This document shows, piece by piece, positions 44,659-52,619 of a stretch of 64,000 bases of DNA. Every line of letters starts with the position of its first letter. Within the stretch, counting starts at the first letter, position 1. Both the position numbers and the translations under genes were made by a program. The notes below the pieces were generated by a model. It searched no databases and was not told where the DNA came from. It was given only the letters and a program-made list of their open reading frames with translations. Source of the stretch: SCRD01 sp046705285 (GTDB lineage: Bacteria > Acidobacteriota > Terriglobia > UBA7540); NCBI GenBank assembly GCA_046705285.1, contig JBJKQK010000052.1, positions 1-64,000 on the forward strand, in the 5' to 3' direction.

Positions 44659-44970
44659 ATGGCTCGAGCAGCACGCGCAGTGGTCCAAAAAGCCGGCGTT
44701 GATGTGGACAAGCTTCGGACCTTGCCGGTCAGCAACACTTCCGCAGAGTTGACAACCTTTTACGATTACACGATCCTGCGAGTGAACCTGATCGGGTTGG
44801 AAGGCGAGGGCCTGAAGGAAATCACGGAAGACGCCCGCATCGAAGATCGTAATCACTTTGAAGCCTGGTTCTCGGAATTCCTCGGCGAAGGGCCCTCCGG
44901 ACGCTTCCGGCGCCAGGGGACTGGGTTTTTGAGGAATTCACCCTTTGTTTCCAAGTTTCTCATCCAATGA
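44659..44970 (+). CDS. Truncated Dps-like (DPSL) ferritin with central deletion
   Basis: A 103-residue protein that matches the two ends, but not the middle, of Dps-like ferritins (DPSL). Residues 1-74 carry the AELTTFYDYTILR and EGEGLKEITEDARIEDRNHFE helices. The next residues, AWFSEFLGEGPSGRFRR, belong to the family's C-terminus, where full-length members of about 185 residues have EEIEHEAWF. Roughly 90 residues covering the middle helices, including part of the ferroxidase ligands, are missing without breaking the frame. It has a strong AAGGAGG ribosome site. It may be a decaying gene or an odd mini-ferritin. It lies 110 bp upstream of the peroxiredoxin, a pairing known for DPSL genes. Confidence 0.72.
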   Translation: MARAARAVVQKAGVDVDKLRTLPVSNTSAELTTFYDYTILRVNLIGLEGEGLKEITEDARIEDRNHFEAWFSEFLGEGPSGRFRRQGTGFLRNSPFVSKFLIQ

Positions 44971-45080
44971 ACTGACTTGAGTTCGTCAGAAATAGACGCT
45001 GGCACGCGGACACCGGCTGCATGGAGTTAAGGTTGGGCGGAAGAGTTCGCGCGCTACCCGATTCCCGGAAGGAGGCTGGC

Positions 45081-45563
45081 ATGGCACTGAATGTTGGAGA
45101 CGCAGCACCTGATTTCAATTTGAAGGCGGCGAGAGGCGACGAGCAGGAAGATTTCAAGCTTTCGAACGAGCGGGGCAGGAAAGTGGTCATTGCTTTTTAT
45201 GCACTGGATTTCACCCCCGTTTGACAGCACGAACTCTCGGAGATCCAGGCGAAGCTTGCTCAGTTCTCCGAGATAAACGCCCAGGTCGTGGGCGTTTGTA
45301 CCGATACGGTTTTTACCCACATCGCTTTCCAGAAATCACTCGGCGGATTGAAATTCCCGCTGGCCGCAGACCGCTGGCCTTACGCTGCCACGGCTCAGGC
45401 TTACGGAATCTTCCCGCCAACCAAACACGAGATTCCATTTGTTAACGACCGCGCCATTTTCATTGTTGACAGGAATGGCAAGCTTGCATGGTCAAAAGTC
45501 TATGCGTTGAGAGACTTGCCGGATCTTGACGAGGTCCTGGAAGCATTGCGCAAGCTGAACTGA
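45081..45563 (+). CDS. Peroxiredoxin, probable selenoprotein (in-frame TGA at codon 48)
   Basis: An AhpC/TSA-type peroxiredoxin, 160 residues if the TGA at 45222-45224 is read as selenocysteine. The N-terminus is MALNVGDAAPDFNLKA, followed by VVIAFYALDFTPV, then TGA, then QHELSEIQ. The TGA is exactly where the peroxidatic Cys of FYPLDFTPVC lies (codon 48). The frame continues without any further stop through INAQVVGVCTD, SLGGLKFPLAAD, AYGIFPP and FIVDRNGKL to a normal end. A hairpin starts 11 bases after the TGA. A GGAAGGAGG site precedes the ATG. Cys73 is a possible resolving residue. The conserved Pro of the PxxxTxxC motif is Ala41 here. The alternative, a nonsense mutation in a former Cys codon, is less likely given the clean frame. 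Confidence 0.8.
45235..45273 (+). promoter_or_regulatory. SECIS-like hairpin downstream of the TGA codon
   Basis: A perfect 9-bp stem, TCTCGGAGA (45235-45243) with TCTCCGAGA (45265-45273). Inside it a second stem GGCGA/TTGCT (45248-45252 and 45256-45260) closes an AGC loop. The apical loop is 29-31 bases after the TGA, within the 16-37 range of bacterial SECIS elements, and contains G in its first two positions. It lies inside the coding frame. Confidence 0.6.
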
Positions 45564-45621
45564 TGCGGGCAGGGAAGCTTCGTGGCTGTGGCACGTGCTT
45601 CGCGCCACATGATGGAAATCG

Positions 45622-45667
45622 ACACCACGCAGCGGGGACACAAAGACTCCCCGCTGCCATGGTGTTT
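45622..45667. terminator. Long hairpin between convergent genes
   Basis: GCAGCGGGGA (45629-45638) pairs perfectly with TCCCCGCTGC (45648-45657), and ACACCA (45622-45627) with TGGTGT (45660-45665), followed by TTC. A bidirectional terminator for the peroxiredoxin and the convergent basic-protein gene is likely. Confidence 0.6.
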
Positions 45668-45743
45668 CGCCGCAATCCAGTTTGGCTGGGCACCATTGGA
45701 CCCTCGCCAGCGAAAAAGTTGCGAATGATCGCGAGTTGCGCGA

Positions 45744-46091
45744 TCAATTCAGCTTGATATGATGGTGCACTGTGCGGCTGCGGTTTTGCTTCCTGGCACG
45801 GCGCAGATTGGGGTTTTGGCTCTTGGAATGGCGCTGGACTTTCCTTGCTTGATGCCGCTTGACCTTTGGCGGAGTGCTGTGCTTGAATTGCCGGGCCTCG
45901 GCCCGTATCCTTTGGCGGCTTTGCTTGATTCGCCGGTGCTGATACCGCAACTCGCGACGCTCTTGCCGGCTTTCCGCTTTGTTGTGGGTACTAGGTGAAG
46001 GACCTGCTCCTTTGGCAAACAACGCGGGCACGGCCAGGAACAGGCCAGCCAGTACAAAGGGCAAAATCCGCCTGCGATTCTTTCGGATCAT
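45744..46091 (-). CDS. Small basic secreted protein
   Basis: A 115-residue protein with a signal peptide (MIRKNRRRILPFVLAGLFLA). The mature part is extremely rich in Arg, Lys, Gln, Ser and His (for instance RRELRYQHRRIKQSRQRIR), with little hydrophobic content, so it may bind nucleic acid, polyanions or cell wall. No family recognised. AAGGAGG precedes the ATG at 46091. Convergent with the peroxiredoxin. Confidence 0.65.
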   Translation of the reverse strand: MIRKNRRRILPFVLAGLFLAVPALFAKGAGPSPSTHNKAESRQERRELRYQHRRIKQSRQRIRAEARQFKHSTPPKVKRHQARKVQRHSKSQNPNLRRARKQNRSRTVHHHIKLN

Positions 46092-46323
46092 TGCGTCCTC
46101 CTTGGACCTGCGCATTTGGCGTTTTGCCTCGTCAACCCCAGACCGTGAAAATGGTTTCAGGCAGCACAAAACCGGCAGCTGATGTCAGTCGCCGGACCTG
46201 CATTATCCTCTTCCCCGCGCGGAAACGTGTAGGCATTCCAACCGCCCAGGGAATTCCGAAGTGTGCTGTATCATATTAGATGGCGAGCCGAAATGCACGA
46301 ACAAAACGCCGGAGGGAATTAAG

Positions 46324-46854
46324 ATGAAACCCGTTCTTTGCAGCCTGTTTTCCTTGTGCATGCTTGTGGCTCCGGCCTTTGGGCAGCAAAAAGCCCAGGG
46401 GAAGGAAAACCCGCTGGTTGAGGGGAAATTGATGTACGTTGGGAGGATGCCGGAGCGCATCGACAACTGGATTATCTACGACCTGAAAGCATGGGGTAAA
46501 TACAAGCCAACTCAAGATATTGAAGGCGTGGATCTTGTGATGAAAGCTTTTGAGCCTGAGAGGAGAACCAGATACGAAATGCGAAATGGAATTCCTCAGC
46601 CTTCAAGAAGGCCGGAGAGGCGGGGACGTAAATCCGTCATGTTTACAATCAGTGTGACCGATTGGGTCACCGGCCGCCTTGTGTGGCAGGCGGAAGTCGT
46701 GGACAAGAAACCGAAAAGGAATGAGGACGTGACTCCGAGCGAAGACGCTGTGATTCGCGTTCGGGGGCTGGCCACCCAGCAGATTGCGCAGGCTATCGTA
46801 CGAGATCTGCGAAGATACGTGGATCATCTCAGCGCACAATCCGGCGTCCATTAG
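46324..46854 (+). CDS. Secreted protein of unknown function
   Basis: A 176-residue protein with a signal peptide (MKPVLCSLFSLCMLVAPAFG). The body is beta-rich with a helical end (ATQQIAQAIVRDLRRYV), reminiscent of periplasmic envelope proteins such as DUF4136-like or LptE-like, but I cannot assign a family. A GGAGGG site lies at good spacing before the ATG. It precedes the SDR gene on the same strand. Confidence 0.65.
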   Translation: MKPVLCSLFSLCMLVAPAFGQQKAQGKENPLVEGKLMYVGRMPERIDNWIIYDLKAWGKYKPTQDIEGVDLVMKAFEPERRTRYEMRNGIPQPSRRPERRGRKSVMFTISVTDWVTGRLVWQAEVVDKKPKRNEDVTPSEDAVIRVRGLATQQIAQAIVRDLRRYVDHLSAQSGVH

Positions 46855-46935
46855 AGGTCTGGGCCGCTCCGTGAAAGCCTCATCTGAGCACGACCACTGC
46901 TTGCTGGCCGAGGGATTAATCGAAAAGGTTCCCAT

Positions 46936-47781
46936 ATGAAAATAGCTGTTACTGGCTCGACTGGATTGTTTGGTCAGGGACTCGTCCAGGTCATGAGCAG
47001 GCGGCACACAGTCTTCCCGATCAGTCGGGCCGAGGCAGATATTACCAGGTTCGACGAGGTGCGGGCGGTATTCCAAAAGCTTCGTCCGGAAGTCGTGGTC
47101 CACGCGGCGGCGATTCCCAGCCCGGACTTATGCGAAGCCGACCCGGCGCAGGCCTATCTTGTCAATGTCCATGGCACACGCCACGTTGCAGAAGCAGCCA
47201 GAGACATTGGCGCCGCGGTTGCCTACATCTCCAGTGACGCGGTTTTTGACGGCGAAATGCAGACTCCGTATTCTGAAACCAGCCCGACGATTTCTCCAAC
47301 GGTTTATGGACGGTCCAAATTACGAGGCGAGCGTGTGGTTGCAACGCTGCCCACATACTGGACCTTCCGTATCCCAGTCCTTTTCGGCCCGGGGAAGGTC
47401 AATTTTATTGAAAAAGGTCTTCGGACCATGGCTGCAGGTCAGCCTTATGTGGTGGCTTCAGACCAGATCGGCGGGGCGCTTTACACCTTGGATGGAGCTG
47501 AAAAGATTCTCGAGGTGGTGGAGCGCGGGCGAAGCGGTCTTTACCATCTTACAAACCAGGGAATATGCAGCCGTTATGAATTGGCTAAGTACTCGGCGGA
47601 GAAAGCAAGCCTTGACTTGGGCAAACTTACTGGCGTCCCTTCGGACCAGATGGGCCGGCGTGCCAAGCGGTTGAAATATGCGGTGATGGACATGCGGAAG
47701 CTCAAGGAAGCCGGTTTCTCTCTGCCGAGAACCTGGCAGGCCGCCCTGGATGACTATCTCGGGACTTTGCTTCCCCTGTGA
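46936..47781 (+). CDS. RmlD-like NAD(P)-dependent sugar reductase
   Basis: A 281-residue extended SDR resembling dTDP-4-dehydrorhamnose reductase. The Rossmann motif is VTGSTGLFGQG (residues 5-15). The AAIPSPDLCEADPAQAYLVN region matches the RmlD VNAAAYTAVDxAE..A..VN segment, and VYGRSKLRGE holds the Tyr-x3-Lys. It would reduce a dTDP-sugar, but the rest of the rml set is not in the window. Convergent with the MBL-fold gene. Confidence 0.85.
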   Translation: MKIAVTGSTGLFGQGLVQVMSRRHTVFPISRAEADITRFDEVRAVFQKLRPEVVVHAAAIPSPDLCEADPAQAYLVNVHGTRHVAEAARDIGAAVAYISSDAVFDGEMQTPYSETSPTISPTVYGRSKLRGERVVATLPTYWTFRIPVLFGPGKVNFIEKGLRTMAAGQPYVVASDQIGGALYTLDGAEKILEVVERGRSGLYHLTNQGICSRYELAKYSAEKASLDLGKLTGVPSDQMGRRAKRLKYAVMDMRKLKEAGFSLPRTWQAALDDYLGTLLPL

Positions 47782-47809
47782 TTGACCTTATTCCTCTCCA
47801 GACGGTGCT

Positions 47810-48526
47810 CTAATTCACGGTCGCCATGAATTCAACATCATGACCAGGAAAAATCCGCTCGCCCATCGTCAGAACTCGGTCACGGTCCCGCCTGGACTGC
47901 TCCCGGTCGCGTGGAATCATTGTGAGGATGCGCGCATCTTCTGACCGGCTCAGACAGGCATCGCCGGCCACAACTGTTTTGTACTCCGTTCCCGGGACGA
48001 TCACCGAGATATGGCCGGGAACATGACCTGATGTCAAGAACACTTCCAGCCCTTCGGGCAGATGATGAGATTCCAGCCAGCGATGTTGAGACGCCGTCCC
48101 CAGTCGTTGCCGGTCCCACCATCGTAAGGTGAGTTTTCGCAACTGATGCATGTGCTCGATGGCGCGGGGGTACTCCAGAGTTTCCGGGTAATATTTCAGA
48201 ATCAACTTTTCCCAGTCTTGATCATCGAGAAGGTCGGAGTAGAGCGAGCAACACCAGTCGTGTGATTCTTGTGTGCCATAAATCAGGCTGTCCGGAAAGA
48301 GCGAATTGTTCAGTACGTGGTCGATGTGGAAATGAGTGTTGATGACCACGTCGATATCAGCGGTCTTGAGGCCATGTCGCTGCAAGGCCTTTATCAGCAA
48401 ATGACCCTCATGTGCCATGCCAGTGTCGACCACCAGATGGCGGCCTCCACTTGTTAGAAGGACGGACGTGGCGCTGTGCCAATTGCCTGCCAGCAGAGTT
48501 TCTACTTTCCATTCTGTTCTTGCCAT
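47810..48526 (-). CDS. Metallo-beta-lactamase-fold hydrolase
   Basis: A 239-residue MBL-fold protein with the full metal set: HFHIDH, a distal His in SGHVPGHIS, Asp in AGDACLS and His in FPGHD. This is the glyoxalase II/lactonase-like branch. No signal peptide. I chose the ATG at 48526 with AAAGG upstream; an earlier start would add 30 residues without similarity. Substrate unknown. Confidence 0.88.
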   Translation of the reverse strand: MARTEWKVETLLAGNWHSATSVLLTSGGRHLVVDTGMAHEGHLLIKALQRHGLKTADIDVVINTHFHIDHVLNNSLFPDSLIYGTQESHDWCCSLYSDLLDDQDWEKLILKYYPETLEYPRAIEHMHQLRKLTLRWWDRQRLGTASQHRWLESHHLPEGLEVFLTSGHVPGHISVIVPGTEYKTVVAGDACLSRSEDARILTMIPRDREQSRRDRDRVLTMGERIFPGHDVEFMATVN

Positions 48527-48682
48527 GGTGGACCTTTGCCACGTAGATTCTAGCAGGAAGTGTAGTTGATTGGGCCTGCAAAGAGAGTTTGCGCCACGGA
48601 GACGGTATCTGGACAAAACGGACTATGGCCGCCGCTTAGTTGGACCAGGCCAAAGCGTATAATTCCCAACCCCAGGCCTTCG

Positions 48683-50470
48683 TCAGGATTTAGTCACGTT
48701 CAAGCGAGTCTGGAGTTTGCCAGACTGTGGTTCATGAGCCAAACGATTTTCAAATGCTTCAAGGATTTCAGTCCTGGTGACAACACCTTCCAATTGATCG
48801 TCGTCTGTAGTAATCAGAAGGATCTGTCGCCCTGTTTGTTTTCTCAGCAGCCGCAGGGCCTCCCTCACATCGCAGCCGCCGGGAATTCTCTTTGCTTGTT
48901 GGTCGGCAAGATCCCGCACAGATGTCTCCGACCAGAGTCGAGGATCCACCGTTCCCAACGACGAGGCTGCAATCGTACCCAGCAGCCGGTCGCCGTCATA
49001 TACGGGGAAACTGGAGTGGTGGGCGTGGACTCGCGCCACATCCGCGAACGCCTGCAGGGATGACGACGCCTGGATTGGTACGACCTGTTCCTGCATTACC
49101 TCACGGACGGGAATATAGCCCAGTTCCTGGGTACCAGTGCCTTCGTGCAGGCGTTGGTCGGCAGACACGGATGCTTCACCTGAAACGGCGTAAGCTACGG
49201 CAGCCCCCACCAGAGTAGGAATGATGTACGAATGCCCGCCTGTCGCTTCCGCTACAAACACGACTGCCGCCAGTGGTGTCTTGTATCCTCCCGCGATGAA
49301 CGCAGCCATCCCGACCGCAGCATAGAGATCTATGGAAGAGCTGTGGATGATGGACTGGCTGAAGGCTGCCCCAACAGAGGCTCCGGTCAGGAACAGTGGC
49401 ACAAACATAGCACTGACTCCGCCGCTGCCCAGGGAGAAGAGCGTTGCGGCGAGCTTGAAGACTCCAAATAGTGCCAGTTCAATTGCGGCATGCCGTCCAA
49501 GAAGAATCTTGTCCACAGCTTCGTAGTTGGGCCCGAGAGGGATCAATGATCCTTTGAAGAGTGAGACAAATGCCAGACCGCACAAACCGGTCAGCAGGCC
49601 GCCGATAGCCAGCTTAATCCAATGGGGGATCGGATAATGGATGGCAAACAGACGCGCGCGGCGATAGGCGATGCTGAAGGCCATGGTGATCAGGCCACAG
49701 ATGAGGCCGAGAACTGCCGACCAGAACAGGTCTTTCCTCGAGAAGGTTTCTGCCCCGGCAAAGTCGAAGAGCGTTTGTGATCCGACGAATGAGATAAGTG
49801 TGGCGTATGCAATGACCGAAGCGATAAGTGAGGGGACAAGCGCCTCATGGGCCAGATCATCCTTGTACGGCATCTCGAGTGCAAACACAAGCCCAGTCAG
49901 AGGTGCTCGGAAAACTGCGCCCATCCCCGCGGCCGCTCCGCCGATCAGCATGATGCGCCGGTCACGCGTGTCGAGGTGAAACCATTTGAGCTTGGTCCAG
50001 AGCCACGACCCGATGGCGCCGCCTCCGTAGATACTGGGTCCTTCCAGTGCTGCGCTACCTCCAGACCCAACTGTAGCAATTGCGGCAGCCAGCTTGGGGA
50101 CAAACGAGCGCATCACGATGGCTCCGTCGCGCTTATGGTAGGAATGAATGATTTCTTCGGTGGAGTGTTCATTGGGGTCAGGAGTGAAGTGCTGCATAAT
50201 GAGCCCGGTCACTATAAATCCTGCGACCAGCCCTGGAACGATGGCCCAGTGGTGACGAAGGAAGTAGCCAAGCAACAGAGGCCACATTTTGTCCAGAATG
50301 ATGACCGTAATTCCTGTGATGACCAAGCCTGTAAGGACCCCTATAACGGGAGCAATGAACACCCACTTGTGGAGGTCGCGGGAATAGGCTGCGGCGAGAT
50401 CCTTGCGGAGCAGCCCTGCGTATTTTTGCAGGCGATGGCGTTTCGTGGCCTTGGTCTTCTCTTCAGGCAT
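48683..50470 (-). CDS. ClC-type chloride channel with CBS domains
   Basis: A 595-residue membrane protein. About ten to twelve hydrophobic helices carry ClC motifs, GSGGSAALEGPSIYGG (usually G-K/R-EGP; here a Leu precedes the gating Glu) and GSGGVSAMFVPLFLTGAS. A C-terminal CBS pair follows (VREVMQEQVVPIQASSS and GCDVREALRLLRK). ClC proteins exchange chloride for protons or conduct chloride. The start was set at the ATG at 50470 because the preceding frame is not family-like; the ribosome site is weak. It lies 179 bp from the MarR gene on the same strand. Confidence 0.9.
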   Translation of the reverse strand: MPEEKTKATKRHRLQKYAGLLRKDLAAAYSRDLHKWVFIAPVIGVLTGLVITGITVIILDKMWPLLLGYFLRHHWAIVPGLVAGFIVTGLIMQHFTPDPNEHSTEEIIHSYHKRDGAIVMRSFVPKLAAAIATVGSGGSAALEGPSIYGGGAIGSWLWTKLKWFHLDTRDRRIMLIGGAAAGMGAVFRAPLTGLVFALEMPYKDDLAHEALVPSLIASVIAYATLISFVGSQTLFDFAGAETFSRKDLFWSAVLGLICGLITMAFSIAYRRARLFAIHYPIPHWIKLAIGGLLTGLCGLAFVSLFKGSLIPLGPNYEAVDKILLGRHAAIELALFGVFKLAATLFSLGSGGVSAMFVPLFLTGASVGAAFSQSIIHSSSIDLYAAVGMAAFIAGGYKTPLAAVVFVAEATGGHSYIIPTLVGAAVAYAVSGEASVSADQRLHEGTGTQELGYIPVREVMQEQVVPIQASSSLQAFADVARVHAHHSSFPVYDGDRLLGTIAASSLGTVDPRLWSETSVRDLADQQAKRIPGGCDVREALRLLRKQTGRQILLITTDDDQLEGVVTRTEILEAFENRLAHEPQSGKLQTRLNVTKS

Positions 50471-50648
50471 AGGCCAAACCCGAGAAGGCTGCGCGACTGA
50501 GCCTCCATTCGGGTGTGCTCTTGTTTTTACGGCTGCGCGGAATGCAAAGAACAATCTCGCGTTGCCGGGTAAGCCTGAAGTGCAGGGCGGCTATAGCGAA
50601 AGCTCAGGCGACCGTTACGACTTGTTTCATCGGGACTCGGGCGAAGGT

Positions 50649-51128
50649 TCATTTCGTCTTGGATAGAATTTTGTCGGAGTTTTTCTTTGACACTGCAGCA
50701 TCTGTACTGGTTGGATTCAAGACGCCAAGCCGGAACCGCACGACCTCTCTCTGGTGAAGCTCAGTCAGCTTGACAAGCAATCGCTCGCCTTTCGGTGTTA
50801 GACGCACACGCACGACCCGGCGGTCATCTATGCTGTGGTCCTTGCGAACCAGCCCGTAACCCTCAGCACGCTGAACCAGCCCGACCACGGCGTTGTGGCG
50901 TTCCTGCAGAAATTCCGCCAGCTCGCTGATCGTTGCGCATCCGCGGCCAGTAAATCCCGCGATGCCGAGAAGTAGTTGATGTTGCTGGGGAGTAAGGCCG
51001 TTGGAGCGCGCCGCTCTCTCGCTGAAGCGAAGAAACTTGCGCAGCCTATAACGGAATTCCGCAAGCTGTTGCAGGGTTGGAAGTTCGTCAGGCATCTGGA
51101 GCCCGGTGGTCTTGCGTGAGTGTTTCAC
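50649..51128 (-). CDS. MarR-family transcriptional regulator
   Basis: A 159-residue winged-helix regulator: TISELAEFLQERHNAVVGLVQRAEGYGLV is the recognition region and VRVRLTPKGERLL the wing. MarR proteins usually repress divergent or downstream genes and respond to phenolic or oxidative ligands. An inverted repeat just upstream of its start (TATATC-N7-GATATA) is a likely autoregulatory site. It lies upstream of the ClC gene on the same strand. Confidence 0.93.
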   Translation of the reverse strand: MKHSRKTTGLQMPDELPTLQQLAEFRYRLRKFLRFSERAARSNGLTPQQHQLLLGIAGFTGRGCATISELAEFLQERHNAVVGLVQRAEGYGLVRKDHSIDDRRVVRVRLTPKGERLLVKLTELHQREVVRFRLGVLNPTSTDAAVSKKNSDKILSKTK

Positions 51129-51136
51129 AGGAGAAG

Positions 51137-51155
51137 TATATCACGATGCGATATA
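51137..51155. promoter_or_regulatory. Candidate MarR operator
   Basis: TATATC (51137-51142) and GATATA (51150-51155) form a perfect 6-bp inverted repeat with a 7-base gap, located 8-26 bases upstream of the MarR start codon. This length and symmetry fit MarR-type sites; binding is inferred. Confidence 0.5.
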
Positions 51156-51247
51156 AATGCCTAGCATGTTAGGATGCACAGCGCGGGCCTCGGTTTTGCA
51201 ACTGCCGCTGGGGCGGTGCACGTGGCTTTTGTGGAAGCGTCGGTGGG

Positions 51248-51289
51248 TTGACACTGGTGAAGCTACGAAGTTAAAATGTAAAATTTACA
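51248..51289 (+). promoter_or_regulatory. dksA-like gene promoter with palindromic operator
   Basis: A perfect TTGACA (51248-51253), an 18-bp spacer and TAAAAT (51272-51277). The -10/+1 region is overlapped by the perfect palindrome TGTAAAATTTACA (51277-51289), a plausible repressor site. The start codon lies 30 bases further on. Confidence 0.65.
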
Positions 51290-51318
51290 CACCGTAAGAC
51301 TTTGAGTACAAGAGGGCT

Positions 51319-51672
51319 ATGGACAAGCGAAGGGTAGAGCACTACAAGAAACAGTTGTTGGCAAAGCGGGAAGAAATGCGCCGCATGGTTGTGAGGTCGG
51401 AGCAGGACGGACGCGAGGCAGACGGCGAGACTGCTCAGGACTCCGCAGACCGAGCTGCCAATTCCTACACCAAGGAATTTCTTTTTCATCAAAGTGATGA
51501 CCACCGGCGTATCCTCCAGCTTATCGAGGAGGCCCTCAAGCGCACGGAGAACGGTTCGTACGGGCTCTGCGTGGAATGCCAGCAAGACGTACAGAAGAAG
51601 CGCCTGGATGCAGTACCCTGGGCTCGTCACTGTATTGAGTGCCAGGAAAAGCAGGAAAAGGGCCTGCTGTAG
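51319..51672 (+). CDS. TraR/DksA-family zinc-finger protein
   Basis: A 117-residue DksA-like RNA polymerase regulator. An N-terminal coiled coil (residues 1-60) is followed by a four-cysteine zinc finger, CVECQQDV...CIECQEKQ. The coiled-coil tip acidic pair of DksA (Asp-x-x-Asp) may correspond to the DGRE/ADGE region. Its strong promoter with a palindrome suggests tight control. It overlaps the comF reading frame, so the two may be coupled. Confidence 0.9.
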   Translation: MDKRRVEHYKKQLLAKREEMRRMVVRSEQDGREADGETAQDSADRAANSYTKEFLFHQSDDHRRILQLIEEALKRTENGSYGLCVECQQDVQKKRLDAVPWARHCIECQEKQEKGLL

Positions 51673-52574
51673 CAGGCCACAGAACACAAAAAGCGAGGGT
51701 CGCTTTCATTCCGGGCTTGCCTTTGGTTTCGCGATGCTATCCTCTTTTTAAAGAGCTTGCGGACAGCCTGTTCGCTGTTGTTTTTCCTACCAGTTGTTCT
51801 ATCTGCAGTGTGGAGGTAAACAGCGCCAGCGGCCTGGGCGTATGCCGTGAGTGCTGGTCCAAAGTTGAAGCCTGGCAAGGGATTGCCTGCGTACGGTGCG
51901 GACTGCCTATCGTTTCAGAGCGGGCCATCGATTCTGCTCAAGTCCTATGCGGCGCCTGCCGTGCCAATGGGGCCGCATTCGATCTTGCTCGGGTCTTCGG
52001 GATTTACCGCGGGAATCTGCGACTTCTTATCCTGCAGTTGAAATTTCGCCGGCGGGAACGCCTGGGCAGAAGATTGGGCGCCCTGCTCGGGTGCTCCTGG
52101 AAGAAACTCGGCATGGCTAGCGACGATGGGTCCGCAGTAATTGTGCCCGTACCGCTTTTCCATTCACGGGAGAGGGCGAGAGGATTCAATCAGGCGCGGT
52201 TACTGGCAGAAGGGTTAAGGCACGAACTTGCTAAATTGCCAGGCAGGAAGAAATTGAGAGTCGAAAACGGCGCGTTGATTCGGACGCGGGCCACTCTGCC
52301 ACAGGCTGGCTTGAGGTTTCAATCGCGTCAGGAAAATGTCCGAAATGCCTTTGCCGTGGTAAGGCCAGAATCTGTACGAGGACGTCAGGTGGTTCTCGTG
52401 GACGATGTTATGACTACGGGAGCCACATTGTCGGCCTGTGCCACCGCTCTCAAAAAAGGAGGGGCCCGCGATGTCTTTGCGCTCGCGCTGGCGCGGGCCA
52501 CGCCGCAATTCCCAGACTCCGAAAGCCTGCCGCAGGCGACAGTTGTTGACGAACTTAACCGCGACTGGACATAA
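51639..52574 (+). CDS. ComF-family phosphoribosyltransferase-like protein
   Basis: A 311-residue (or shorter) ComF-type protein, related to natural transformation proteins of Bacillus and ComFC/GntX. A double zinc finger (CSICSVEV..CRECW and CVRCGLPI..CGAC) precedes the phosphoribosyltransferase domain with the PRPP motif VVLVDDVMTTGATLSAC. The start is unsure: GTG at 51639 overlaps the dksA-like gene; TTG at 51717 would fit the family better. Type IV pilus genes in the same window make competence a possible role. Confidence 0.85.
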   Translation: MPGKAGKGPAVAGHRTQKARVAFIPGLPLVSRCYPLFKELADSLFAVVFPTSCSICSVEVNSASGLGVCRECWSKVEAWQGIACVRCGLPIVSERAIDSAQVLCGACRANGAAFDLARVFGIYRGNLRLLILQLKFRRRERLGRRLGALLGCSWKKLGMASDDGSAVIVPVPLFHSRERARGFNQARLLAEGLRHELAKLPGRKKLRVENGALIRTRATLPQAGLRFQSRQENVRNAFAVVRPESVRGRQVVLVDDVMTTGATLSACATALKKGGARDVFALALARATPQFPDSESLPQATVVDELNRDWT

Positions 52575-52619
52575 TGATTTCTTATCGTGAAGGGTGACAC
52601 TCCTTGAGAGGATAAGGAG

